Below, one piece after another: positions 1 to 8,133 of a DNA stretch of 59,917 nucleotides. Both the position numbers and the translations under genes were made by a program. Origin of the DNA: an uncultured Bacteroidota bacterium (GTDB lineage: Bacteria; Bacteroidota; Bacteroidia; Flavobacteriales_F; PHOS-HE28). Below the pieces are notes generated by a model. It did no database searches. It worked only from the letters and a program-made list of their open reading frames with translations, and was not told the origin of the DNA. The stretch is taken from the NCBI GenBank assembly GCA_902826215.1, contig CADEDY010000007.1, positions 87,045 through 146,961 on the forward strand, read 5' to 3'. How positions within the stretch are numbered: the stretch's first letter is position 1; each line of letters opens with the position of its first letter.

Positions 1-1
1 G

Positions 2-142
2 TATGTGATCCCGGAGGATGTGCGCGCTGTGTGCCCGGATATCCTGCGCCATCGGATCGGGCTTACCTATGAGGCCGAAGCAGAGAACATCACCGTGGAC
101 GAGATCATCAACCGCGTGTTGAACACCATTGAGGTGCCGTGA
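2..142 (+). CDS. MoxR-family AAA+ ATPase, C-terminal fragment
   Basis: The window opens inside this gene; only the last 46 codons are visible, ending in TGA at 140-142. The peptide contains the ILRHRIGLTYEAEAE stretch typical of the lid subdomain at the end of MoxR ATPases. MoxR ATPases act as chaperone-like partners of VWA proteins. The next genes are a DUF58 protein and two VWA (Bat) proteins, the usual partners, which supports the call. No Walker motifs are visible because the N-terminal part lies outside the window. Confidence 0.8.
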   Translation, partial: YVIPEDVRAVCPDILRHRIGLTYEAEAENITVDEIINRVLNTIEVP

Positions 143-222
143 TCGTGTGTTCATGCGCACTGTGACCATCTGCCCTTTGGCACAGTCATCCGTTTCGCAT
201 GCTATCACGATCGAATACCTGA

Positions 223-1107
223 ATGAACACGACCCAACATACCAAGGAACTTCTGAAGAAGGTGCGCTTGATCGAGCTGAAAACACGCGGCTTGAGCGAG
301 CACATCTTCTCCGGTGAGTACCACAGCGCATTCAAGGGCCGTGGCATGACCTTCAGTGAGGTGCGTGAATACACCCCGGGCGATGAGGTGCGGACGATCG
401 ACTGGAACGTGACCGCACGTTTCGGGCATCCGTTCGTGAAGGTGTTCGAAGAAGAACGCGAATTGACCGTGATGTTGGTCGCCGATGTGAGTGGATCCTC
501 GGAGTTCGGTACGGCAGAGCAGCTCAAGCGCGAACTCATCACCGAGGCCTGTGCCACCATCGCGTTCAGCGCCATACGGAACAACGATAAGGTAGGGCTC
601 ATCCTGTTCACCGACACGGTAGAGAAGTTCATTCCACCGAAGAAAGGGAGAAGCCACATCCTTCGCCTGATCCGGGAACTGGTCGAGTTCCGGTCGACCA
701 GCAAGGGCACGGACATCACTGCGGCACTTCGGTACCTGAACAGTGTGATCAAGAAACGAAGCATCACCTCCCTCTTGAGCGATATGATGGACGGGGGGTA
801 CGCACCCGCTTTGAAGATCGCTAACCGGCGCCATGACCTCGTTGTTCTGCGCACCACCGATCCGCGTGAGATCGAATTGCCGCGCATCGGCCTGGTGCAA
901 TTCGTGGATCCCGAAACCGGTGATACCCGATGGGTGAACACCGGCAGTCGAGCAGTGCGGAACGCCTTCCGCGCAGCGGCCTTGAAGCATCAGAACCGTA
1001 CCCGTGAGATCATGCGACGTTCGGGCGTCGACCATACGACCATCAGTACCCAAGAAGGGTACGTGCGCCCACTGATGCAATTGCTGAAACAGCGCGACGT
1101 GCGATGA
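223..1107 (+). CDS. DUF58 domain protein (Bat operon)
   Basis: This 294-residue protein has the DUF58 signature: a GEYHSAFKGRGMTFSEVREY block around residues 31-50, then YTPGDEVRTIDWNVTARFG, and a VWA-like DVSGSS motif at 88-93. DUF58 proteins have a von Willebrand factor A-like fold and are encoded next to MoxR ATPases; their biochemical role is not settled. No signal peptide or membrane segment is evident, so it is probably cytoplasmic. Its TGA overlaps the next start codon (ATGA, 1104-1107), which indicates translational coupling. The ATG at 223 begins MNTTQHTKELLKKV, a usual start for the family. Confidence 0.9.
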   Translation: MNTTQHTKELLKKVRLIELKTRGLSEHIFSGEYHSAFKGRGMTFSEVREYTPGDEVRTIDWNVTARFGHPFVKVFEEERELTVMLVADVSGSSEFGTAEQLKRELITEACATIAFSAIRNNDKVGLILFTDTVEKFIPPKKGRSHILRLIRELVEFRSTSKGTDITAALRYLNSVIKKRSITSLLSDMMDGGYAPALKIANRRHDLVVLRTTDPREIELPRIGLVQFVDPETGDTRWVNTGSRAVRNAFRAAALKHQNRTREIMRRSGVDHTTISTQEGYVRPLMQLLKQRDVR

Positions 1108-2042
1108 GGGGAGCGGTGTACATCGGCCTGTTCTTTCCATTTGCGCTTACGGCACAAGGCGTGAGCACCTCTGTTGGCGCCGACCTCGATACCGCTGTGA
1201 TCCGCATCGGCGAACAGGTCCACCTGACCTTGCAGGTAAGTGGACAAGCGAACGCATTGAAGTCGGTTGAATGGCCTACCATCGCGGATACGTTGAGCAA
1301 ACATGTCGAGGTGGTCGCGGATGGCCCTATCGATACATTACAAAGCGCAGATGCCATCGATCGGCTGGTCCGCAAGCTCACACTCACTTCCTTCGACTCA
1401 GGCTTCTGGGCAGTGCCGCCTTTTCGTTTCGTGGTGGATGGAACGACCTTGGAGACGAAGCCCTTGTTGATCGAAGTGCGCACCGTGGAACTCGACAGCG
1501 CCGGCACTCTGCGCGATATCACGAACATCCATACCCTACCCTTCAGCGCTTGGTATTGGGTGCGAGCCCATGCCCTATGGGTCGGTGGTGGTGTTGCCGC
1601 CTTGGCCCTGATCTCCGCGCTGATCTACTTCATGTTGCGCAAGCGCGAACCGCGAGCGGTCAAGGCTCCGGTCGTGGCCGCGATCCCGCTACAGCAGCGT
1701 GTGCTTCTTGCCTTGGAAGCGCTGGAAAAGGAACGGCTTTGGCAGCAGGGTGAGCACAAGGGCTATCACTCGCGAATCACCAACTTGTTGCGCGGCTACA
1801 TCGAGGAACGCTACCAGGTACCCGCCATGGAAAGTACCACGGACGAGTTGCTTCGTGAATTGCGCGTGAGCCCATTGAACAGTGATCAACGAGGGCAGCT
1901 TGAGAACATGCTCCGGTTGGCAGACATGGTGAAATTCGCCAAAACCTTACCATCGCCACAGGAGAACGAACAGATGATGGCCGGTTCCGTGCGCTTCGTC
2001 CGCTCCACCGCTTCAATTCCGACCGCCTTGAACAATGGGTAG
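1104..2042 (+). CDS. BatD-related membrane protein of the bat operon
   Basis: A 312-residue protein with a cleavable signal peptide (about residues 1-17), an exported beta-rich domain, one membrane segment near 150-177 (ALWVGGGVAALALISALIYF) and a helical cytoplasmic C-terminal half. This layout is common for the gene between the DUF58 gene and batA in Bacteroidota, and it resembles a short BatD. It overlaps the DUF58 gene by 4 nt and batA by 8 nt. I cannot assign a biochemical role. The operon context suggests an inner-membrane part of the MoxR/Bat assembly with its N-terminal domain in the periplasm. Confidence 0.75.
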   Translation: MRGAVYIGLFFPFALTAQGVSTSVGADLDTAVIRIGEQVHLTLQVSGQANALKSVEWPTIADTLSKHVEVVADGPIDTLQSADAIDRLVRKLTLTSFDSGFWAVPPFRFVVDGTTLETKPLLIEVRTVELDSAGTLRDITNIHTLPFSAWYWVRAHALWVGGGVAALALISALIYFMLRKREPRAVKAPVVAAIPLQQRVLLALEALEKERLWQQGEHKGYHSRITNLLRGYIEERYQVPAMESTTDELLRELRVSPLNSDQRGQLENMLRLADMVKFAKTLPSPQENEQMMAGSVRFVRSTASIPTALNNG

Positions 2043-3117
2043 GAACAAGGACATCGCATTGGCGATCGGGTGGTTGGCCCTTGCGGCATTGGGCATCACG
2101 GCTGCAATGTGGTACTGCCTATCCCGATTCACTGCGGCCCAACCCATTTTCTATTTGTCCGTGCTCGTCGTGCTTCCGGTGGTCGCTTTCTACCTCTTGC
2201 GCAATGTGCGTCGTCGGTCCATGGTGCGCATGAGCACGCTTTACGCTCTGGTCAATGGACCGGTCGATCTGCTCTCCTATTTCCGACACCTGCCTTTCGC
2301 AGCAGGTATACTGGGCCTAGGACTCCTGTTCATGGCCATGGCCCGCCCACAAAGCGAGGACAATTGGGAGGACAAGCACGTCGAAGGCATCGATATCGTT
2401 ATCGCGCTGGACGTCTCCACCAGCATGTTGGCCAAGGACCTCAAGCCCGATCGGTTGGAGGCCTCAAAACAAGTGGCCATGGACTTCATCGACCAACGAC
2501 CGAATGATCGTATCGGCATCGTGGTGTACGAAGGTGAGGCGTTCACGCAGTGTCCCATCACCACGGATCATCACGTTCTGAAGGAACTGTTCAGCGACGT
2601 GCGTTCCGGCTTGATCGAAGGTGGAACGGCCATCGGCACCGGACTTGCGACCGCGCTGAACCGTTTGCGAGAGAGCGAAGCCAAGAGCCGAATCGTGATC
2701 CTGCTCACCGATGGGGTCAGTAACGCTGGGATGATCCAACCGAATGATGCCGCACAGATCGCAGAGCAGCTCGGGATCCGCGTATATACCATCGGAGTTG
2801 GCACCAAAGGCATGGCGCTTTCCCCGGTTGGGCGGTACGCAACGGGTCAGTTCGACTATAAAATGGTCCAAGTGGAGATCGATGAAGCCACGCTTATCAA
2901 CATTGCGGACCGCACGGGTGGCAGGTATTTCCGTGCTACGGACGAAAAGAAATTGAAGGAGATCTACGGCGAGATCGATCGCTTGGAGAAGACACGGATC
3001 AAGGTGACCGAGCATCGGGCCAAGAACGAAGAGTACCTGCCACTTGTGATCACTGGCGCCTTGCTGCTCCTCGGCGCGTACCTGCTCGACCGCACTTTCT
3101 TGCGTTCCATGGCATGA
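2035..3117 (+). CDS. batA: BatA, VWA-domain membrane protein
   Basis: A 360-residue inner-membrane protein with hydrophobic segments near 8-26, 37-55 and 87-103, a VWA domain, and a closing helix near 335-353. The MIDAS motif D-x-S-x-S is visible as DVSTS at 126-130, followed by a conserved threonine-containing region (GGTAIGTGLATALNRL) and the LLTDGVSNAG strand. Bat proteins were linked to oxygen tolerance in Bacteroides, and their exact activity is still debated. The start overlaps the upstream gene by 8 nt; the stop overlaps batB by 4 nt. BatA and BatB here are clear paralogues. Confidence 0.92.
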   Translation: MGRNKDIALAIGWLALAALGITAAMWYCLSRFTAAQPIFYLSVLVVLPVVAFYLLRNVRRRSMVRMSTLYALVNGPVDLLSYFRHLPFAAGILGLGLLFMAMARPQSEDNWEDKHVEGIDIVIALDVSTSMLAKDLKPDRLEASKQVAMDFIDQRPNDRIGIVVYEGEAFTQCPITTDHHVLKELFSDVRSGLIEGGTAIGTGLATALNRLRESEAKSRIVILLTDGVSNAGMIQPNDAAQIAEQLGIRVYTIGVGTKGMALSPVGRYATGQFDYKMVQVEIDEATLINIADRTGGRYFRATDEKKLKEIYGEIDRLEKTRIKVTEHRAKNEEYLPLVITGALLLLGAYLLDRTFLRSMA

Positions 3118-4256
3118 AGCAAAAGACCACATATCGCCTGGGAATAGCGGCAGCGGTCGTCGTGGTGGCCGAACTGTTCGGAGCGCTCCTCGTGCTCGCG
3201 GGATGGTGGGTGCTCGGTCGGGAACGCGCGTTCCGATTCGAACATCCCGAACTGCTGTGGGCCTTGCTGATAGGGCCTTTACTGATGCTACTGTTCCTAT
3301 TGGACATGGGTTGGCGGAACCGCGCCTTGCATCGCTTCGCGCAGGATGCCACGCTGCCCCGCATGGTTCCCGGAACCTCCACGACGCGTGTTCTTCTTCG
3401 CTTCCTACTCCTCCGCTTCGGGCTGGCTTTTTTAGTGGTCGCCATGGCGGGCCCACAGTTCGGGTCCCACCCGGAAGAGGTGAAGTCGGAAGGCATCGAC
3501 CTGGTCGTCGCGATCGATGTGAGCAACAGCATGGAGTGCCAGGATCTCCGCCCGAGCCGGATGGAGGCTGCCCGACGAGTGATGGCGCAACTGATCGATC
3601 GCTTGCGCGGTGATCGATTGGGTATAGTCGTTTTTGCCGGTGATGCTTATGTGCAGTTGCCGATCACCACCGACCGTTCCGCTGCGAAGTTGTTCCTCGG
3701 TTCCGTTAATACGAATTCGGTGAGTACCCAAGGCACGGCCATCGGTGCCGCGATCGAGCTTGCCCAACGCAGCTTCGATATGGAAACGCCGGGCAGCAAG
3801 GCCATCATCGTCATCACCGATGGCGAGAACCATGAGGACGATGCGGAAGGCGCGGCACGTGATGCCGCAGCGGCCGGGATCGTTGTCCATACCGTGGGAA
3901 TGGGCACACCTGAAGGTGGACCGCTGCCGATCATCCGGAACGGACAGGTCAGTGGATTCCGCAAGGATGAACAGGGCAATACCGTCGTCAGTCGATTGAA
4001 CGAAGGCATGTTGCAACGCATCGCCGCGCAGGGAAAAGGCGACTATGTCCGCGCTGGATCCGGATCGACCGGCATTCAAGAACTGGTCGATGACCTGCGT
4101 TCCATGGATACCTCGGAAAAGGGCAGCTATGTCTACACCGCACACGAGGACCAGTTCCAGTACCCATTGGGACTTGGCATCGTCATGATCCTGCTTGCGC
4201 TTTCCTTCGGGGAACGGCGACACCGCGGACTCAATTGGTCAACGCTACGCGCATGA
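3114..4256 (+). CDS. batB: BatB, VWA-domain membrane protein
   Basis: A 380-residue paralogue of BatA. It has N-terminal membrane segments (about 10-30, 46-63, 96-111), a VWA domain with an intact MIDAS motif (DVSNS, 135-139), the STQGTAIGAAIELA block, IITDGENHEDD, and a C-terminal membrane helix. Gene order (after batA, before a TPR protein) and length identify it as BatB. The start is the ATG of an ATGA overlap with the batA stop, and its own TGA overlaps the start of the next gene. Confidence 0.92.
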   Translation: MKQKTTYRLGIAAAVVVVAELFGALLVLAGWWVLGRERAFRFEHPELLWALLIGPLLMLLFLLDMGWRNRALHRFAQDATLPRMVPGTSTTRVLLRFLLLRFGLAFLVVAMAGPQFGSHPEEVKSEGIDLVVAIDVSNSMECQDLRPSRMEAARRVMAQLIDRLRGDRLGIVVFAGDAYVQLPITTDRSAAKLFLGSVNTNSVSTQGTAIGAAIELAQRSFDMETPGSKAIIVITDGENHEDDAEGAARDAAAAGIVVHTVGMGTPEGGPLPIIRNGQVSGFRKDEQGNTVVSRLNEGMLQRIAAQGKGDYVRAGSGSTGIQELVDDLRSMDTSEKGSYVYTAHEDQFQYPLGLGIVMILLALSFGERRHRGLNWSTLRA

Positions 4257-5056
4257 AGGGGTGGTACGGCATAGCGTTGATGTTCTTGGTGGCCTGTAGC
4301 ACCCCATCAGAGCGCGCAATAGAGCATGCTTTGTACGAAGGTGCACTTCCCTACCAAGCAGGCAACTACACCGATGCCGCAGAGTTCTATGCCACGGCAT
4401 CGTTCGATCCGCGCGTTGCGCATAACCTGGGCAATACCTTGTACCGCGAAACGCTGCTCGACTCGGCGATACGTGCGTATTCCACAGCCATTGAACGTTC
4501 GAGCAACGCACAGGTACAAGCGCACGCCTACCACAACCTCGGCAACGCTTGGATAAGGATCGCCCAGCGCTCCGATACCCTCTCCCGAGCAACCAGTGAG
4601 CGATCGGATGGGATCCGGATCGAGGGCGATCATATTCAACAGAAGGTCCGACAGGTTGTGGTCCGCGATTCGCTGCGCATCCTGCACGGAGAGTTGGAAC
4701 ATGTCATCGATTCAGCGTTGAGACAGGGTGCTTCCGCCTACAAGAATGCGTTGCGCCATGACCCGAAGGCAGAAGACACACGTCATAACCTGGCCTTCGC
4801 ACAGAAGTGGATCGCATCGCGGGTAAAGGCCACCGAAGAAGAACAGAAGGAGAAGGATCAGCAGAACAAGGACAAAGGGTTGAGTGAAAAGGCGAAAAAG
4901 CTGCTCGCTCAAGCGGATGAACTGGTCGATCAATACAAGTTCCCCGAAGCGCTGAAGGTTCTTCAGGACGGCCTGCGATCGGACCCTACCTTGCAACAAC
5001 GGCAGGACTACATGAACAAATTGGACGTGGTGACACGGGCCATGAAAGCGCAATGA
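4253..5056 (+). CDS. TPR lipoprotein of the bat operon
   Basis: A 267-residue protein beginning MKGWYGIALMFLVACS, a short lipoprotein signal with the lipid-accepting cysteine at residue 15. TPR-like repeats follow (EFYATASFDPRVAHNLGNTL; AYKNALRHDPKAEDTRHNLA), then a lysine/glutamate-rich helical stretch and a last TPR pair. I chose the ATG at 4253 rather than the in-frame one at 4235, because it gives a proper lipobox and the same ATGA overlap seen at the other junctions. It occupies the BatC position of the operon and is probably a membrane-anchored scaffold for the VWA proteins. Confidence 0.82.
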   Translation: MKGWYGIALMFLVACSTPSERAIEHALYEGALPYQAGNYTDAAEFYATASFDPRVAHNLGNTLYRETLLDSAIRAYSTAIERSSNAQVQAHAYHNLGNAWIRIAQRSDTLSRATSERSDGIRIEGDHIQQKVRQVVVRDSLRILHGELEHVIDSALRQGASAYKNALRHDPKAEDTRHNLAFAQKWIASRVKATEEEQKEKDQQNKDKGLSEKAKKLLAQADELVDQYKFPEALKVLQDGLRSDPTLQQRQDYMNKLDVVTRAMKAQ

Positions 5057-5622
5057 AGCTACTTCGCATAACGATCATAAGTGCCCTGATCGGCATTTCC
5101 TTCGGAGCGGAAGCCCAAGTGACCGCCCAAGCCTATTTCGACCAAGCGGGCAAAGAGTTCGTGAAGGAGGATAAGATGCAAGCGTTGCGAACATTGGATG
5201 ATGCCCTGCGTCAATACCCCAATGACCCGAAGCTATTGAAGTTGGCCGAGGAATTGTTGAAGGAGGACGAACAGAAGGACAAGCAGAAACAGGAACAGGA
5301 GCAGAAGGAACAAGACAAGCAGGAACAGGAAAAGAAGGAACAGGAGAAGCAAGAACAGCAACAAAGCGACGATCTAAAGGAAAAGGAACAGCAGAAAGAG
5401 CAGCAAGAGAAGCAGGAACAAGAGAAGGAACAGAAGGAACAGGAACAAGCGCAGCAAGGCGATCAGGATAAGAAGGAACAGGAGCCGAAGCCGGGGACCA
5501 TCGCTCCCCAGGATGCCATGCGCATGTTGGACGCTTTGGAACGATCCGAGAAGGATGTGCAAGAGAAACTGCGTGCGCGGCGCCGACCTGCTAGATCACG
5601 TACCATTGAAAAGGACTGGTGA
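5053..5622 (+). CDS. batC: BatC-type protein with E/Q/K-rich tract
   Basis: A 189-residue exported protein: signal peptide to about residue 21 (AEA/Q), one TPR-like pair (22-70), then about 75 residues made almost only of E, Q, K and D (about 71-146), predicted as a long charged helix. The end has PGTIAPQDAMRMLDALE and closes with EKDW, the tail I associate with Bacteroidota BatC proteins. The start overlaps the preceding stop (ATGA). The low-complexity tract reads through in one frame without stops, so it looks genuine rather than a frameshift. The split between this gene and the TPR lipoprotein makes the exact batC label approximate. Confidence 0.8.
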   Translation: MKLLRITIISALIGISFGAEAQVTAQAYFDQAGKEFVKEDKMQALRTLDDALRQYPNDPKLLKLAEELLKEDEQKDKQKQEQEQKEQDKQEQEKKEQEKQEQQQSDDLKEKEQQKEQQEKQEQEKEQKEQEQAQQGDQDKKEQEPKPGTIAPQDAMRMLDALERSEKDVQEKLRARRRPARSRTIEKDW

Positions 5623-5623
5623 A

Positions 5624-7375
5624 ATGCCCCGAAGAAACCGCCTTATCACCGTCGCTCTTGGGTTGCTGTTCATGGCCCTGGGAGCAACTGCCCAGGAGAT
5701 CGGATTCACTGCTGCTGTGGATCGTAACGCCATCGCCACGGGCGAGTACGTTAAGCTCACGGTGACGCTCACCAACAGCCAGGATCGTTTCGATGCGCCG
5801 AGCTTCGGTGGACTTACCACGGTCCAAGGCCCATTCGAGAATAGCAGTTTCAACTACGTGAACGGGCGCATGAGCAGCTCCGTGGCTCGCACGTGGGTGC
5901 TTACAGCAACTGCGCCGGGCACGTACACCATCGGTCCGGCCCAGGTCCGTGTTGGCGGTGGTGTTATCCGAACAGAGCCGATCACCATCGAAGTAAGTAA
6001 AAGCGCAACCAGACCCAGTGATCCAGGTGCTTCCCAAGGCCAGAACAGGGACCCGAATCTGTTCATCACGATCGCACTCTCGAAAAACAAAGCGTATGTG
6101 GGTGAACAGATCATTGCGACCTACACACTCTACTCACGATACTCGAACATCGAACTTTCGAAGTACGAGATCTCCAAGATGGATGGATTCTGGGCTGAGG
6201 AGATCGATCTGGGAAATACGAGCTGGGAGGACAAACTACAGACCGTCAACGGCGTGCAGTATCGGGTAGCCGTTCTGAAGCGGCAAGTGCTCTTTCCGCA
6301 GAAGAGTGGCACCCTGAAGATCGCTCCGTTCGAACTGGAATGCCTCGTGAACCGCACCTTCTTCAACCGGGGCACATCGCTGAAGGCACGTAGCAATTCC
6401 GTGGAAGTGAACGCACTTGCACTTCCAGCGAACAAGCCTGAAGGATTCAACGGAGCGGTCGGAGAACTTGCCATGAGCGTAAAAGCCGATCGCACCACTG
6501 TGAAAGCCAATGAGGCCATCGAATTGACACTGACATACAGTGGGCGAGGAAATCTGAAACTGATGCAAGCACCTGAGCTCGGATTCCCGAACGACTTCGA
6601 AACCTATGATCCCAAAGTGATCGACAGGATCAATGTGAATGGAAGTGGCATGAGCGGATCACGGGCGTTCCAATACCTGGTGATCCCGCGTCACGAAGGT
6701 GATTTCCAATTGGAGCCGATCCAATTCAGCTACTTCGACCCAGCGACCGGGAACTACCGAACCGTCGATCCAGAGCAACTGACCATTTCCGTGAGCCCCG
6801 GAGACGGTGGGCCGAGCGCCTCGGTACAACGCCCCAGCAGATCCGATGTGGAGGTACTTGGCAAGGACATCCGATACATCCACACAGGTGATCTGGCACT
6901 TCGTACCAAGGGACATCATCTCTTCGGATCATTGCCATGGATCGCTGGGATCGCCACGCCACCGTTGGCTTTCGTATTGTTCTTGGGATGGCGTCGAAAA
7001 CAGGAGGCCGATGAAATGGATGTCTCTGGGACCCGTCGGAAGCGGGCGGATCGGGTGGCGCGCAAGCGTCTGAACGAAGCTGAACAGGCCCTACGCAGCA
7101 GTGACAGGAACGCCTTCTATGATGCACTCGGCAAGGCGCTTCATGGCTATCTGGGTGACAAATTCGGTCTTGGACCTGCGGAAACGACAAGCCAGAGCAT
7201 TCGACTGCATTTAGCATCATCAGATGGTGGCACAGAACTCGCGGACCGCTTCGTCGCCTTGATGGAAGCCTGCGATATGGCCCGCTACGCTCCGGTTGAA
7301 GATCGGCCAAGACAACAACTCTACGACGAAGCCGCCTCCTTGATCGGTCGTACTGAACAACTGATGCGCGCATGA
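5624..7375 (+). CDS. batD: BatD, oxygen-tolerance family membrane protein
   Basis: A 583-residue protein from the ATG at 5624, one base after the previous stop. An in-frame ATG at 5513 lies inside batC and is rejected. Residues 1-26 form a signal peptide ending ATAQ. A series of beta-sandwich domains follows (DRNAIATGEYVKLTVTL near the start; RTTVKANEAIELTLTYSGRG mid-protein), with one membrane segment near 438-459 and a cytoplasmic helical tail. This is the BatD layout. It is probably anchored in the inner membrane with most of its mass in the periplasm. It overlaps batE by 4 nt. Confidence 0.88.
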   Translation: MPRRNRLITVALGLLFMALGATAQEIGFTAAVDRNAIATGEYVKLTVTLTNSQDRFDAPSFGGLTTVQGPFENSSFNYVNGRMSSSVARTWVLTATAPGTYTIGPAQVRVGGGVIRTEPITIEVSKSATRPSDPGASQGQNRDPNLFITIALSKNKAYVGEQIIATYTLYSRYSNIELSKYEISKMDGFWAEEIDLGNTSWEDKLQTVNGVQYRVAVLKRQVLFPQKSGTLKIAPFELECLVNRTFFNRGTSLKARSNSVEVNALALPANKPEGFNGAVGELAMSVKADRTTVKANEAIELTLTYSGRGNLKLMQAPELGFPNDFETYDPKVIDRINVNGSGMSGSRAFQYLVIPRHEGDFQLEPIQFSYFDPATGNYRTVDPEQLTISVSPGDGGPSASVQRPSRSDVEVLGKDIRYIHTGDLALRTKGHHLFGSLPWIAGIATPPLAFVLFLGWRRKQEADEMDVSGTRRKRADRVARKRLNEAEQALRSSDRNAFYDALGKALHGYLGDKFGLGPAETTSQSIRLHLASSDGGTELADRFVALMEACDMARYAPVEDRPRQQLYDEAASLIGRTEQLMRA

Positions 7376-8130
7376 AGACCTGGTACCTCTCTCTGGCGAT
7401 CCTCTTGAGTGCGCACGCATACTCAATGACGCCTACCGAAGCCGACAGTCTCGTATCCCAAGCTGCACGGACCTATGCAGATGGAGATGCCTCAGCGGCT
7501 CTACTGCTCTACGATTCCTTGGCCACCACGTTCGCTTCGGCACCGCTGTTCTACAACATCGGCAATTGCCATTTCAAACTGAACGACATCCCACATGCGA
7601 TCCTATTCTACGAGCGTGCCTTGCTGCTTGCGCCAGGTGATGCCGATGTGAAGGCCAATCTGGAACTCGCCCGACAGCAGGTGGTGGATCGTGTCAACGA
7701 ACTGCCGCTCTTCACACTGGGATCGAGTTGGAGCGCGATGCGTGGTGGCCGGGATCCCGATCAGTGGGCGCGTCGTGCGTTGTGGGCCTGCCTGATCACC
7801 TTCGTGGTGCTCGCTCTCGCCTTCTTGATCCGCCAACGGATCATCCGCCGCATGCTGTTCGCGGGTTCCGCGATCTTTTTCCTTACGACATTGCTGTCGA
7901 TCGCCTTCGCAGCCTACCGCCACTCTGAGGTCGTCAACCGCAGTGCGGCCATCATCATGGCCCCCAAAGTGGACGCTCGAAGTGAGCCCAGGACGGAAGG
8001 CACCAAGCTCTTCGTCCTGCACAAAGGCACCAAGGTCAACGTGCTGAAGGAAGAGGACGGCTGGAGCGAGGTACAACTTGCCAATGGCACCGTGGGTTGG
8101 ATGCCACCAAGCACGCTGGAGCGGATCTGA
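7372..8130 (+). CDS. batE: BatE, TPR and SH3-like membrane protein
   Basis: A 252-residue protein with an N-terminal signal peptide (1-18), TPR repeats (LFYNIGNCHFKLNDIPHAIL; ALLLAPGDADVKANLELA), two membrane helices (about 137-156 and 164-183), and a C-terminal bacterial SH3-like domain (KVDARSEPRTEGTKLFVLHKGT to GTVGWMPPSTLERI). This matches BatE and closes the operon. The stop at 8128-8130 lies only 3 nt from the stop of the convergent beta-helix gene, and there is no terminator hairpin between them. Confidence 0.88.
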   Translation: MKTWYLSLAILLSAHAYSMTPTEADSLVSQAARTYADGDASAALLLYDSLATTFASAPLFYNIGNCHFKLNDIPHAILFYERALLLAPGDADVKANLELARQQVVDRVNELPLFTLGSSWSAMRGGRDPDQWARRALWACLITFVVLALAFLIRQRIIRRMLFAGSAIFFLTTLLSIAFAAYRHSEVVNRSAAIIMAPKVDARSEPRTEGTKLFVLHKGTKVNVLKEEDGWSEVQLANGTVGWMPPSTLERI

Positions 8131-8133
8131 TGT

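Noticed and set aside
5262..5490. Frameshift or sequencing error in the simple-sequence E/Q/K tract
   Set aside because: The frame continues after the tract into a conserved-looking end (LDALE to EKDW) with the expected stop and junction to batD.
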